Origin: Lachnospiraceae bacterium UBA4631
Lineage (GTDB): Bacteria; Bacillota; Clostridia; Lachnospirales; Lachnospiraceae
Assembly: GCA_002406015.1 (NCBI GenBank)
Contig: DHMX01000023.1
Span: forward strand, 243,099 to 307,098
Reading direction: 5' to 3'
DNA length: 64,000 nucleotides
Positions 16,871 to 25,488 of the stretch are shown in pieces. The notes under the pieces were generated by a model that had not been told where the DNA came from, did not search any database, and was given only the letters and a program-made list of their open reading frames with translations. The position numbers were made by a program, and so were the translations under genes. The stretch's first letter is position 1. Every line of letters starts with the position of its first letter.

Positions 16871-18259
16871 ATGAAAAAAGGAAAAATCATTCAGGTTATG
16901 GGACCTGTCGTAGATGTAGAATTTGAAGATAGTGATTTGCCGGATATAAAGGATGCACTGGAGGTCATGAATGGTGATAAGCGTTGTGTGATGGAGGTTG
17001 CACAGCATATCGGAAATCATACCGTACGGTGTATTATGCTGGCATCCAGTGAAGGACTGCACCGGGATATGGAGGTGCTTGCAACCGGAAGCGGGATTCA
17101 AGTTCCGGTTGGAGAAAAGACGTTGGGACGTTTATTTAACGTACTGGGTGAAACGCTGGACGGTAAGGAGTCCTTAGACGGAGTTGAAAAATGGTCGATT
17201 CATCGGGACCCTCCAAGCTTCGAAGAACAAAATCCCGCAGTTGAGGTTCTGGAAACCGGAATTAAGGTAATTGATTTGCTGGCACCGTATGCCAAAGGCG
17301 GTAAGATAGGTCTGTTTGGAGGAGCCGGTGTTGGAAAGACAGTATTAATTCAGGAATTGATTCGGAATATCGCAACCGAGCAGGGCGGATATTCTATCTT
17401 TACAGGTGTAGGAGAACGTTCCAGAGAAGGAAATGATTTGTGGTCCGAAATGAAGGAATCCGGAGTTTTGGAGAAGACCGCACTGGTATTCGGTCAGATG
17501 AATGAACCACCTGGAGCCAGAATGCGTGTAGCGGAAACCGGTCTGACAATGGCAGAATATTTTCGGGATGAAAAGCATCAGAATGTATTGCTGTTCATTG
17601 ATAATATCTTCCGTTTTACACAGGCAGGTTCTGAGGTATCGGCATTGCTTGGACGTATGCCGTCTGCCGTTGGTTATCAGCCGACACTGGCAACCGAAAT
17701 GGGTGAGCTTCAGGAACGAATTGCATCCACGAAAAACGGTTCCGTTACATCTGTGCAGGCAGTCTACGTTCCGGCAGATGATTTGACAGACCCGGCTCCT
17801 GCAACCACATTTGCACATCTGGATGCAACAACGGTATTGTCCAGAAAGATAGTAGAACAGGGTATTTATCCGGCAGTTGACCCGCTGGAATCCTCATCGC
17901 GGATTCTGGAGGCAGATATTGTAGGAAAAGAGCATTACGAAACTGCACGTAAGGTACAGGAGATTCTTCAAAAGTATAAGGAATTGCAGGATATTATTGC
18001 GATTCTTGGTATGGAGGAATTATCCGACGAGGATAAGACAACCGTATACCGGGCAAGAAAGATTCAGAAATTCCTGTCGCAGCCGTTTTATGTTGCGGAG
18101 AATTTCACCGGAATTAAGGGTGAATATGTACCGCTGGCTGAAACCATTCGAGGCTTTCAGGCAATCATTAATGGCGAAATGGATGAGTATCCGGAAAATG
18201 CATTCTTTAATGTCGGAACCATTGAGGACGTAAAACGGGCAGCAGAGAAGATGAAGTAA
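16871..18259 (+). CDS. atpD: F1Fo ATP synthase subunit beta
   Basis: A 462-residue catalytic subunit of F1. Walker A is GGAGVGKTV, the catalytic glutamate lies in GVGERSREGNDL, Walker B is VLLFIDNIFRFTQAGSEVSALLGRMPSAVGYQPTLATEMG, and the adenine-contact region follows. This is the most conserved protein of the operon. AGGAGG stands just upstream of the ATG. Confidence 0.97.
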   Translation: MKKGKIIQVMGPVVDVEFEDSDLPDIKDALEVMNGDKRCVMEVAQHIGNHTVRCIMLASSEGLHRDMEVLATGSGIQVPVGEKTLGRLFNVLGETLDGKESLDGVEKWSIHRDPPSFEEQNPAVEVLETGIKVIDLLAPYAKGGKIGLFGGAGVGKTVLIQELIRNIATEQGGYSIFTGVGERSREGNDLWSEMKESGVLEKTALVFGQMNEPPGARMRVAETGLTMAEYFRDEKHQNVLLFIDNIFRFTQAGSEVSALLGRMPSAVGYQPTLATEMGELQERIASTKNGSVTSVQAVYVPADDLTDPAPATTFAHLDATTVLSRKIVEQGIYPAVDPLESSSRILEADIVGKEHYETARKVQEILQKYKELQDIIAILGMEELSDEDKTTVYRARKIQKFLSQPFYVAENFTGIKGEYVPLAETIRGFQAIINGEMDEYPENAFFNVGTIEDVKRAAEKMK

Positions 18260-18292
18260 TAATTTTTATAAAGGAAAGGTAGGGAAACGAGA

Positions 18293-18715
18293 ATGGGAGT
18301 ATATCATTTACGAGTTATAGCCGCAGACAAAGAATTTTATAATGGAAAATGCGAATCCTTGATTATCCCTGCCTTTGACGGACAAAAGGAGATTCTGGCT
18401 CACCATGAGGATATGGTAATTGCCGTAGATGACGGTGAGATGCGATATAAGCCGGAGGGCAGTACGGAATGGGTACGTGCAGTGGTCGGCAAGGGCTTCG
18501 TGCAAATCGTAAATAATCGTGTAATACTGCTGGTAGAAACCGTAGAACGTCCGGAGGATATAGATATTGCGAGAGCAGAGGCAGCCAAGGCAAGGGCAGA
18601 GGAACGGATGCGGCAGAAGCAAAGCATTCAGGAATATTATCATTCCAGTGCATCGCTGGCAAGAGCCATGGCAAGACTAAAGGCAGCCGGCAAGGAAACC
18701 AGTATTAATTTGTGA
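18293..18715 (+). CDS. atpC: F1Fo ATP synthase subunit epsilon
   Basis: A 140-residue epsilon subunit: N-terminal beta sandwich (LRVIAADKEFYNGKCESLIIPAFDGQKEILAHHEDMVIAV) and a C-terminal helical hairpin starting at EDIDIARAEAAKARAEERM, the part that can inhibit ATP hydrolysis. Last gene of the operon, followed by an intrinsic terminator. Confidence 0.93.
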   Translation: MGVYHLRVIAADKEFYNGKCESLIIPAFDGQKEILAHHEDMVIAVDDGEMRYKPEGSTEWVRAVVGKGFVQIVNNRVILLVETVERPEDIDIARAEAAKARAEERMRQKQSIQEYYHSSASLARAMARLKAAGKETSINL

Positions 18716-18779
18716 TGAAAGATTAATTTTACAAGATAATTTGAAGTTTCTTTATTTTGTAGGATATAACCAATAAAGG

Positions 18780-18826
18780 AAAAAGGTGATGACGGTCTTA
18801 AAAGGGAACGGACATTACCTTTTTTC
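18780..18826 (+). terminator. Terminator of the ATP synthase operon
   Basis: AAAAAGGTGATG (18780-18791) pairs with CATTACCTTTTT (18813-18824) with a single wobble, and runs into a T-tract. Position 65 bp after atpC fits an intrinsic terminator. Confidence 0.8.
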
Positions 18827-18869
18827 ATTTTGGTCTTTTTCTCGAATTTTTTGAATTGGTAAAAGGTTT

Positions 18870-18961
18870 CTTATACTAACTATGGCTACCAATTATGACT
18901 GCTAACTATAATTACTAGCTATGACTGCTTGGCATGACTACCAGTCACGCCTACTAGTCAA
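18870..18961. repeat. Degenerate short tandem repeats before the methyltransferase gene
   Basis: About 90 bp of imperfect repetition built from variants of CTAACTATGGCTACCA, TATGACTGCTA and TGACTACCAGTCA. It ends with an inverted pair, TGACTA and TAGTCA. Together with the terminator this accounts for most of the 366-bp gap 18716-19081; I see no ORF in it. Confidence 0.4.
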
Positions 18962-19081
18962 AAACATAGAAACATGTTACTATGATAAGAAATACATGGA
19001 AATAGTAAGAACAAACAGCGGATAAAAACAGTCAACGAAAATAAAGCATAGAAACAGATACAGCAAAGGAGAGAAACATAC

Positions 19082-20284
19082 ATGGGACAGGCAATCGTAA
19101 CACTGAAAAAAGGAGGTGGCCGGTCATTAAAGGCGGGCGGACCTTGGATATATGATAATGAAATCGAAAGCATTTTAGGAGATTGTTCAGACGGAGATAT
19201 TGTTTTAGTGCATGATTTTGACGGCTATCCAATGGGACGTGGATTTCTGAATCGTAAATCAAAGCTGACTGTCCGCATGATGAGCCGGGATAAGGATACA
19301 GAGATTGATGAAGCATTTATCCGTATGCGGGTAAGAAATGCATGGGAATATCGAAAGAAAACAGTGGATACCGGAAGTTGTAGAGTGATTTTCGGTGAAG
19401 CCGATTTTTTACCGGGCATAGTTGTGGATAAATTCTCGGATGTACTGGTGGTACAATCCTTAGCCTTGGGAATTGACCGGTTTAAAATGCTTATCTTAGA
19501 AACCCTGAAAGAGGTTATGGCAGAGGATGGGATTTCCATTCGGGGCATCTATGAGCGGAGTGATGCCAAGGTAAGAGAGCAGGAGGGAATGGAACGATAC
19601 AAGGGCTTTATCGGTGAGCCATTTGATACAAAGGTTGAAATTGTGGAAAATGATGTACATTATCTGGTAGATGTAAAGGACGGACAAAAGACCGGATTTT
19701 TCTTAGACCAGAAATACAACCGGAAAGCAATCTGGAAGCTGTGTCCGGGTGCAAAGGTATTGGATTGCTTTACACATACCGGGTCATTTGCGTTAAACGC
19801 AGGAATGGCAGGAGCCGCCAGTGTGTTAGGTGTGGATGCTTCTGAACTGGCTGTAAATCAGGCAAGAGAAAATGCTGTCTTAAATCATCTGGAAAATACT
19901 GTGAAATTTCAGTGCGAGGATGTATTTGAATTACTACCGGAGCTGGAACGGCGAGGAGAGCTGTTCGATGTTGTAATTCTGGACCCTCCGGCATTTACGA
20001 AGTCAAGAAACTCCATTAAAAATGCCGTAAAAGGATATAGGGAAATTAATCTGCGGGCAATGAAGCTGGTAAAAGACGGTGGCTTTCTGGCAACCTGTTC
20101 CTGTTCTCATTTTATGGACTATGAGCTGTTTACACAGACCATCGGTCAGGCGGCAAGAAATGTGCATAAGCGGCTGCGGCAGGTGGAATATCGGACACAG
20201 GCACCTGACCACCCGATTCTGTGGGCAGCAGAGGATTCTTATTATCTGAAGTTCTATATTTTTCAGGTGGTGGATGAAAAATAG
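19082..20284 (+). CDS. Class I SAM-dependent rRNA methyltransferase, RlmI-like
   Basis: A 400-residue protein with an N-terminal PUA-like RNA-binding domain (about 1-75) and a C-terminal Rossmann methyltransferase. It is related to RlmI/RlmK-type enzymes that make 5-methylcytosine in 23S rRNA. SAM-binding is at VLDCFTHTGSFALNAG, the acidic VDASELAV turn follows, then ILDPPAFTKS and the CSCSHFMD segment with the conserved cysteine. GGAGAGAAACATAC precedes the ATG. The last 32 bp of the coding region (20249-20280) recur exactly at 22019-22050, downstream of the next gene. Confidence 0.88.
   Translation: MGQAIVTLKKGGGRSLKAGGPWIYDNEIESILGDCSDGDIVLVHDFDGYPMGRGFLNRKSKLTVRMMSRDKDTEIDEAFIRMRVRNAWEYRKKTVDTGSCRVIFGEADFLPGIVVDKFSDVLVVQSLALGIDRFKMLILETLKEVMAEDGISIRGIYERSDAKVREQEGMERYKGFIGEPFDTKVEIVENDVHYLVDVKDGQKTGFFLDQKYNRKAIWKLCPGAKVLDCFTHTGSFALNAGMAGAASVLGVDASELAVNQARENAVLNHLENTVKFQCEDVFELLPELERRGELFDVVILDPPAFTKSRNSIKNAVKGYREINLRAMKLVKDGGFLATCSCSHFMDYELFTQTIGQAARNVHKRLRQVEYRTQAPDHPILWAAEDSYYLKFYIFQVVDEK
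20249..20280 (+). repeat. 32-bp direct repeat, copy 1 (3' end of the methyltransferase gene)
   Basis: Positions 20249-20280, encoding KFYIFQVVDEK near the stop codon, are identical to 22019-22050. Both copies are followed by GTAAG, in copy 1 after three extra bases. The two copies bracket a 1.7-kb segment that holds the DUF4143 ATPase gene. Confidence 0.9.
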
Positions 20285-20592
20285 TAAGCTTATGGGGAAA
20301 ACGGTATGTTCTATACTGAAGAAAAGTTAAATGTCTGGTCACCTTTTTGGCAAAAGTGGTTAATAATATTGAAAAAAGATATATAAGGAAAGTATAATAT
20401 TTTGAAGAAAAGCACATGGTATTAAAAGCAGATATTGAAGAAAAGCACATTTGTGATATAATGAAATGAAATCACGATATAATGAAGCAAAATCACTTGC
20501 TTGCAAAGGTGATTTTGTGAAATACATGGAGTGAGCAATGCTTACGATATAATGAGCGTAAAAGAGTCAGAGGAGCATATTGGGAGGCAGAA
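20285..20592 (+). promoter_or_regulatory. Repeat-rich upstream region of the DUF4143 ATPase
   Basis: This 308-bp gap holds two copies of TTGAAGAAAAGCACAT (20402-20417 and 20435-20450). GATATAATG or CGATATAATG occurs three times (about 20456, 20476 and 20545), each containing a TATAAT -10 hexamer. A perfect 9-bp inverted repeat, CAAAATCAC (20488-20496) and GTGATTTTG (20509-20517), lies between. TTGAAA (20369-20374) and TATAAT (20393-20398) form a further promoter-like pair. It looks like a multi-promoter or autoregulated control region. Confidence 0.5.
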
Positions 20593-21921
20593 ATGTATTT
20601 TAAAAGAAAAGCATATGACAAACTGTTAGAATGGAAAAATCTATATTCAGATAAATATGCTGTGTTGTTAGAGGGAGCCAGACGAGTTGGCAAATCAACG
20701 ATAGCGGAGAATTTTGCAAAGAATGAGTATAAATCATATATATTGATTGATTTTTCGAAAACAACAAGTAATATATTGGAATGCTTTGATGATATAGGAA
20801 ATTTAAATATCTTTTTTCTTAGGTTACAGGCAGAAACAGGAATAACATTATATGAACATGATTCCCTTATTATTTTTGACGAAGTCCAACTATTTCCTAA
20901 AGCAAGACAGGCTATCAAACATCTTGTGTTTGATGGCAGATACAGTTATTTGGAAACCGGTTCACTTATATCAATAAAGAAAAACGTGAAAGATATTTTA
21001 ATTCCATCAGAGGAAATGAGGATACAGGTATATCCTATGGATTATCAGGAATTTTGTGATGCAACGGGTAGTAACTATGAACTTTTACGTGAGATTTATA
21101 ATTGTGAAACAGCTATTGGGCAGGCAACGAATCGTAAATTAATGCGGGATTTGAGAATATATATGGCAGTAGGAGGAATGCCGCAGGCAGTAGAAGCCTA
21201 TGTCAATGGAAAGAATTTTTCAGAAATTGATATGAGTAAAAGACAGATTATTTCGTTATACGAAGAGGATTTTAAGAAAATTGACGATTCTGGAAGGATT
21301 TCGGCATTGTATCATTCTGTACCGGCTCAGCTTGCAAGAGATACAAGAAAATATCGTATTACAACAGCAATTGGAAAGAAAAATAATACAAAAGCAGAAG
21401 AATTGTTGTATGAATTGATTGATTCAAAAACAGTTTTACCATGTTACAATTCTACAAATCCAAGGGTCAGTCTGACAAATACAAAAGATTTTAACAGTTA
21501 TAAATTATATCTTTCTGATACGGGTTTGTTTGTTACACTATTGTTTATTGATCGTCCGGTAACGGAAAATGATATATATGCGAAGCTGCTTTCTGATAAA
21601 TTACCTGCCAATCTAGGTTATTTATATGAGAATCTTGTAGCACAGATGATTGCTGCATCTGGAAGAGAATTGTTTTATCATACATGGGAAAAGAATGGAA
21701 GTACACATTATTATGAAGTTGATTTTTTAATATCAGAAGGAAGCAAGATAAATGCATTTGAGGTCAAGTCTTCCGGAACAGGAAAACACGAGTCAATAAA
21801 GGAATTTTCCAAAAAATTTTCTCAAAATGTGAATAAGGTATATTTAATATCACAAAAGGATGTAGGAAGAGAGGAACATTTATTGTTGAAGCCATTTTAT
21901 TTTATGCCGTTTCTGATTTGA
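20593..21921 (+). CDS. AAA ATPase with DUF4143 domain
   Basis: A 442-residue protein. The N-terminal AAA_14 domain has Walker A GARRVGKST near residue 30 and Walker B SLIIFDEVQLFP near residue 100. The C-terminal DUF4143 part includes YLSDTGLFVTLL and a restriction-endonuclease-like core, YYEVDFLI...NAFEVKSS. Such proteins are common as solitary accessory genes in Clostridia and Bacteroidia; their role is unknown, though nucleic acid processing or defence has been suggested. Base composition is clearly AT-richer than the ATP synthase genes. It sits between the two copies of a 32-bp repeat, so it was probably acquired. Confidence 0.88.
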   Translation: MYFKRKAYDKLLEWKNLYSDKYAVLLEGARRVGKSTIAENFAKNEYKSYILIDFSKTTSNILECFDDIGNLNIFFLRLQAETGITLYEHDSLIIFDEVQLFPKARQAIKHLVFDGRYSYLETGSLISIKKNVKDILIPSEEMRIQVYPMDYQEFCDATGSNYELLREIYNCETAIGQATNRKLMRDLRIYMAVGGMPQAVEAYVNGKNFSEIDMSKRQIISLYEEDFKKIDDSGRISALYHSVPAQLARDTRKYRITTAIGKKNNTKAEELLYELIDSKTVLPCYNSTNPRVSLTNTKDFNSYKLYLSDTGLFVTLLFIDRPVTENDIYAKLLSDKLPANLGYLYENLVAQMIAASGRELFYHTWEKNGSTHYYEVDFLISEGSKINAFEVKSSGTGKHESIKEFSKKFSQNVNKVYLISQKDVGREEHLLLKPFYFMPFLI

Positions 21922-22639
21922 TAAATTATTATATTTATAATTACGGGGCTTCTTTTATATAAAAAATATTGGAATAAGTCTAAAAATCATTTTATTGAAA
22001 GAGTATAATTCAATACATAAGTTCTATATTTTTCAGGTGGTGGATGAAAAGTAAGAACCGGAGAGTATCGCAAAATATCACAAAACCGTGATTCGAAATG
22101 TTAAGAAAAACAACTTACAAAAAGTTACAAATATATACGGAATGACTACGGTTTGGCTACGATATTGAGACTTTTTTGAAATGCAGACTATGATATTATT
22201 ATCATGGAAGTAATGAACAGAGAGTAATCGAGAAAATTTGGTTGCTCTTTTTTATTGTGAAGGAGCTTACATGTGCTATAATAAAACAAATTAACAAATC
22301 GGAATTTGTGGAGAGATTTCCTTGTAGTCTGCCGGGATTTCTTCGGTTCCGTCCAGATGGTAATTTCATAATACACTCTGTTTGCTATCATTTTCGTGCT
22401 GATCTGGAGTGCTTTTCCTGCGGACTGGAGTTGCATAGCGGTACTTGCAATACTTCAAATCAATAAATATCGCAGCAACTTATCAAAACAGATGATTTCC
22501 ATGATGAAATGGTACGGTCTATAGCAGTGCACACAAAACTAAAAACTTATGAGGAAACCTTAGGAGGATGAAAAATGTAAAGTGTGCAGATTGCTGCAAG
22601 TGAAATATGGGTTAGAAGTCATAATGAAAGGTGGTATAG
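21922..22639. other. Intergenic remnant region
   Basis: This 718-bp stretch holds the second 32-bp repeat and a terminator-like hairpin, GAGTAATC (22222-22229) with GGTTGCTC (22240-22247), followed by six or more T. Between about 22260 and 22500 an ORF-like stretch is visible on the minus strand (22188-22436) and another on the plus strand (22242-22466). Neither has a ribosome binding site or a motif I recognise, so I treat it as decayed sequence. A good ribosome binding site at about 22563 leads only to ATG-TAA. Confidence 0.4.
22019..22050 (+). repeat. 32-bp direct repeat, copy 2
   Basis: Identical to the end of the methyltransferase gene at 20249-20280, but here without a reading frame around it. 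It lies 97 bp after the ATPase stop. It marks the right boundary of the probable insertion. Confidence 0.9.
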
Positions 22640-23155
22640 ATGATAGATATTGGTGCACTAATTAATCAGCAGAATAAAGTTCAGAATACTGCTGTCATAT
22701 CTCTTTGTGGCAAGCTTGAAGCATATATAGGAAATTATTTTTTGTCAGGGTGCGGGATTCCCGATAATGAAGTGGAAACATTATATTACGATGCTTCAAT
22801 AGATCGAGATGATTGCGTGGAACTAGTCGGAAAAAATATCGTGGCATATTATATTGCAGATGAAAGTATTGGTTTTGTAAAAAAACAAATTGCAGAAAAG
22901 CTTAAAAAAGAAACAGAAGAGTATGGTATTACATATATAGAAGTGGATGATTTCTATCAGGAGTTGTTATGCATAGATGTGGAAAATGTTCCAGAATGTC
23001 TTAAGAATATTATCTGGATAGATGACGACTTTATGTCCGATGAAAATATTCCATTTGATTTTGAAGCATTTGAGTTGATTGACAGCAGAGTTAATTATTT
23101 GAATCCAAAACACTTTTCGGTTTCACAGCTGATAAATGCCTTATACTATGAGTAG
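22640..23155 (+). CDS. Hypothetical acidic protein
   Basis: A 171-residue soluble acidic protein with no membrane span or signal peptide. I recognise no family. It is rich in Asp, Glu and Ile, with a central lysine- and glutamate-rich helix (VKKQIAEKLKKETEEYG). AGGTGG precedes the ATG. It stands alone among gene remnants and could be an accessory gene, for example an immunity or SMI1/KNR4-like protein, but no diagnostic motif supports that. Confidence 0.55.
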   Translation: MIDIGALINQQNKVQNTAVISLCGKLEAYIGNYFLSGCGIPDNEVETLYYDASIDRDDCVELVGKNIVAYYIADESIGFVKKQIAEKLKKETEEYGITYIEVDDFYQELLCIDVENVPECLKNIIWIDDDFMSDENIPFDFEAFELIDSRVNYLNPKHFSVSQLINALYYE

Positions 23156-23174
23156 TTTGAAACTCTGAAAACGC

Positions 23175-23547
23175 CGCTCCATTTTACAGGAACTGCTGGG
23201 TACATGTTCACCGATGACTGGCATTGAGCCGGATTTTCACTGTGATTATGGTTTTAACATCCATATCTACGGTTTTGCTGTATGGAAGAAAAGATTTTGA
23301 AAACATGACACACAGAAGGTATGAGTATATAAAAGGTCTAAATGGTCATAGTGAAATTGCACTCTATGTTGATACTTTTGAAGAAGTGGATATGGCATAC
23401 AACAATGCTATAAAAAATGGTGCAACATCTGTATTAGAACCAGAGCTTGAACCGTGGGGACAAAGAACTTGCTATATCGCCGACCCAGAAGGTAACCTGA
23501 TTGAGATTGGTTCTTGGAATAAGTCATACGAGAAAAAAGATTTATAA
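23175..23547 (+). pseudogene. VOC family (glyoxalase-like) protein, frameshifted
   Basis: The 3' part (from about 23305) encodes NGHSEIALYVDTFEEVDMAYN...EPWGQRTCYIADPEGNLIEIG, the second beta-alpha-beta module of a vicinal oxygen chelate protein with the metal-site Glu. Upstream, the expected continuation (EPDFHCDYGFNIHIYGFAVWKKRF) is read in another frame between about 23226 and 23300. One extra T in the run at about 23297-23300 would explain the shift. The first module is also mostly missing. An open frame from 23224 exists by chance, but its first 25 residues do not belong to the family. Confidence 0.7.
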
Positions 23548-23647
23548 ATTCCAGTTTATAGGGATGATAGAATAATCATTTGGGTATGAAAAGGTGCAAA
23601 GGTAGCTTTGCTACGAAAAATAAATCTGTAAAGAAATCAGCAAGGGC

Positions 23648-23675
23648 AAAGGAATCGAGAAATCGGTTCCTTTTA
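23648..23675 (+). terminator. Intrinsic terminator
   Basis: AAAGGAATCG (23648-23657) pairs with CGGTTCCTTT (23664-23673) around the loop AGAAAT, with one wobble, followed by T. It lies about 100 bp after the VOC remnant. Confidence 0.65.
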
Positions 23676-23797
23676 AAGTAGCTTGTTGCCTGAAAATATT
23701 ATCTGAAATAGTATAGAAAAAGAATAGTAAATGCGTTAAACTTATGGAGATAGAATACATACATTTTTTCATGAGTTTTTTTATTGGAGGAAAACAA

Positions 23798-23872
23798 GTG
23801 GGAAAGACAAATAAAGGAAAAGAACTGGGAAGTGCTATATTTTATAGGAGCTGGAAGAAAAGTAAGAATTGA
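23798..23872 (+). pseudogene. Probable N-terminal remnant of a tyrosine integrase
   Basis: A 24-codon frame with a GTG start and TGGAGG upstream begins MGKTNKGKELGSAI. This resembles the N-terminal arm-type DNA-binding region of Firmicutes tyrosine recombinases, which often start M-x-K-D-x-K-G-K-E-L-G-x-G-I. The frame then stops and no catalytic domain follows. I infer the relic of an integrated element. The match is short, so chance cannot be excluded. Confidence 0.35.
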
Positions 23873-23924
23873 GAAATGGTGAAAATGCTTTTTGGAAGAA
23901 GAAATATTAAATGGAGGACAGCAG

Positions 23925-24344
23925 ATGAAGAAAAGTATGAAAGTGGTTTTGATAATAATAGGAGTGCTTGTGGCATTGGTGCTTCTTGGATATTTTAGTA
24001 TCTGGCGGCCGCTCCGCCACTATGGGGATACACATACGTGGGCAACCATTCATGTTGATGCAAGTTGGTATGATGCAGACAACGATATTGTCAAGGATGA
24101 AAGCAGCGAAGACAAGGAATATCTTAAGGACGAACAAATAGATGCCTTTTTGTGTTACTTGGAAATTGACAAAATCACATCGGATGGAGATGTGACCTTT
24201 CATGTGTCAGACGGAAAAACATTGCTTGATGAAAATGGAAATGAGATTACCTCAGATACCATTTCATTAAAAGAGAAAAAGAAATATTTTGTTGGGGAAG
24301 ACCAGTATTTTGTTATACAGGTAGTGTCAAATCGATACCAATAA
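23925..24344 (+). CDS. Hypothetical membrane-anchored protein
   Basis: About 139 residues. A basic start (MKKSMK) and one hydrophobic helix (VVLIIIGVLVALVLLGYFSIW) anchor it, with an acidic, extracellular C-terminal domain of about 110 residues that contains a beta-strand-rich stretch (DGDVTFHVSDGKTLLDENGNEI). No lipobox cysteine is seen. The open frame extends to 23892, but TGGAGG fits the ATG at 23925. I recognise no family. Confidence 0.6.
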   Translation: MKKSMKVVLIIIGVLVALVLLGYFSIWRPLRHYGDTHTWATIHVDASWYDADNDIVKDESSEDKEYLKDEQIDAFLCYLEIDKITSDGDVTFHVSDGKTLLDENGNEITSDTISLKEKKKYFVGEDQYFVIQVVSNRYQ

Positions 24345-24383
24345 ATAAATCGATAAATTGTAATTTCATCAGGGAGGAATAGG

Positions 24384-25370
24384 ATGGAAAAGAAAATAGC
24401 GTTACTAATTGATGCGGAAAATACCAGTGTAAAGTATCTGGACAGTATATTTATGGAGCTTCGAAATTACGGAACCGTTACCTACAAGCGTATGTATGGG
24501 GATTTTACCTCTAAGACCTTAAGTGAATGGAATCATCGGGCATTGTCTTACGCTGTAGTTCCGATTCAGCAGCCGCGGTATTCAACGGCAAAGAACGCAG
24601 CCGACATTATGCTGGTAATTGATGCAATGGATATTATGTATGCGAAAAATGTGGACATTTTCTGTATCGTATCATCAGACAGTGATTTTACCCGGCTTGT
24701 GAACCGCCTTTGTGACGGTGGCATGGAAGTAATCGGTATGGGAAAGAGTGATGCGTCTAAGACACTGAAAGCGGCATGTACCATTTTTAAGAATCTGGAA
24801 ATTATCTACGGAGATTCCGACGATATAGCAGAGGTTGAACACAAAAATGCCAACGGAACCGCCCATAAAGCAGCCGATATTGAAAAGAACATTGTACCGC
24901 TGTCTGAGATTAAAAAGAGTATGATTGAAATTGTGCGGGAAAATGAAAATCAGGGAAATCGTACAGGACTGGGAGGTTTAAAGAGCAGTATTCAACGTCT
25001 GTATAAAGATTTTGATGAACGAAATTATGGTTATAGTTCCATGACGAAGCTGGTAAGTAATTTGAATGATTTCGTTGTGACACAGGAGCGAAGCACCGTC
25101 TATGTATCATTAAACAGTGCAGAGGTAAACGAAAAGACAGTCGAGGGCTTCATTCGCGAAACGGTACGGAAGGGTTCCATGGATTTAGGACGTTTAGGAC
25201 AGAAGATACATACAGAATTTCCGGATTTCGATGTAAAGAGCTATGGCTATTCGCAGCTTGGAACCTTTGTGCAGAGTATTGACGGAATGGTGGTAGAACA
25301 AAACAAGGCAGGAACCGGTAAATGTGCCAGATTAGAAGGCGAAAAGGGGTTCGTAAAAGGAAAAAGTTGA
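24384..25370 (+). CDS. NYN domain ribonuclease-like protein with two LOTUS/OST-HTH domains
   Basis: A 328-residue cytoplasmic protein. Residues 1-145 form an NYN (LabA/DUF88, PIN-like) domain with acidic metal-site residues in LLIDAENTSV (Asp9/Glu11 region), NAADIMLVIDAMD and IVSSDSDFTRLV. Residues of about 170-240 and 255-320 are two OST-HTH/LOTUS-type winged helices (FDERNYGYSSMTKLV and FDVKSYGYSQLGTFV are matching segments). The family is known to combine an RNA-cleaving domain with RNA-binding LOTUS domains. GGGAGG precedes the ATG. The target RNA is unknown. Confidence 0.85.
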   Translation: MEKKIALLIDAENTSVKYLDSIFMELRNYGTVTYKRMYGDFTSKTLSEWNHRALSYAVVPIQQPRYSTAKNAADIMLVIDAMDIMYAKNVDIFCIVSSDSDFTRLVNRLCDGGMEVIGMGKSDASKTLKAACTIFKNLEIIYGDSDDIAEVEHKNANGTAHKAADIEKNIVPLSEIKKSMIEIVRENENQGNRTGLGGLKSSIQRLYKDFDERNYGYSSMTKLVSNLNDFVVTQERSTVYVSLNSAEVNEKTVEGFIRETVRKGSMDLGRLGQKIHTEFPDFDVKSYGYSQLGTFVQSIDGMVVEQNKAGTGKCARLEGEKGFVKGKS

Positions 25371-25396
25371 CGTAGCACAATCAAACGTAGTATTAT
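25367..25396 (+). promoter_or_regulatory. Probable promoter of the Rrf2 gene
   Basis: TTGACG (25367-25372), an 18-bp spacer and TATTAT (25391-25396) lie about 90 bp upstream of the Rrf2-family gene. Confidence 0.45.
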
Positions 25397-25488
25397 AGTA
25401 TATAATTCCAAGTGACAAAGTAGGAATAAAATTAAATGCAGAAACGAAAATAATGAAATATAAACGGAAATAGAAGGAGTAAATGAAC

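Noticed and set aside
22188..22466. Two overlapping ORFs on opposite strands in the gap after the DUF4143 ATPase
   Set aside because: No ribosome binding sites or recognisable motifs; the surrounding sequence looks decayed.
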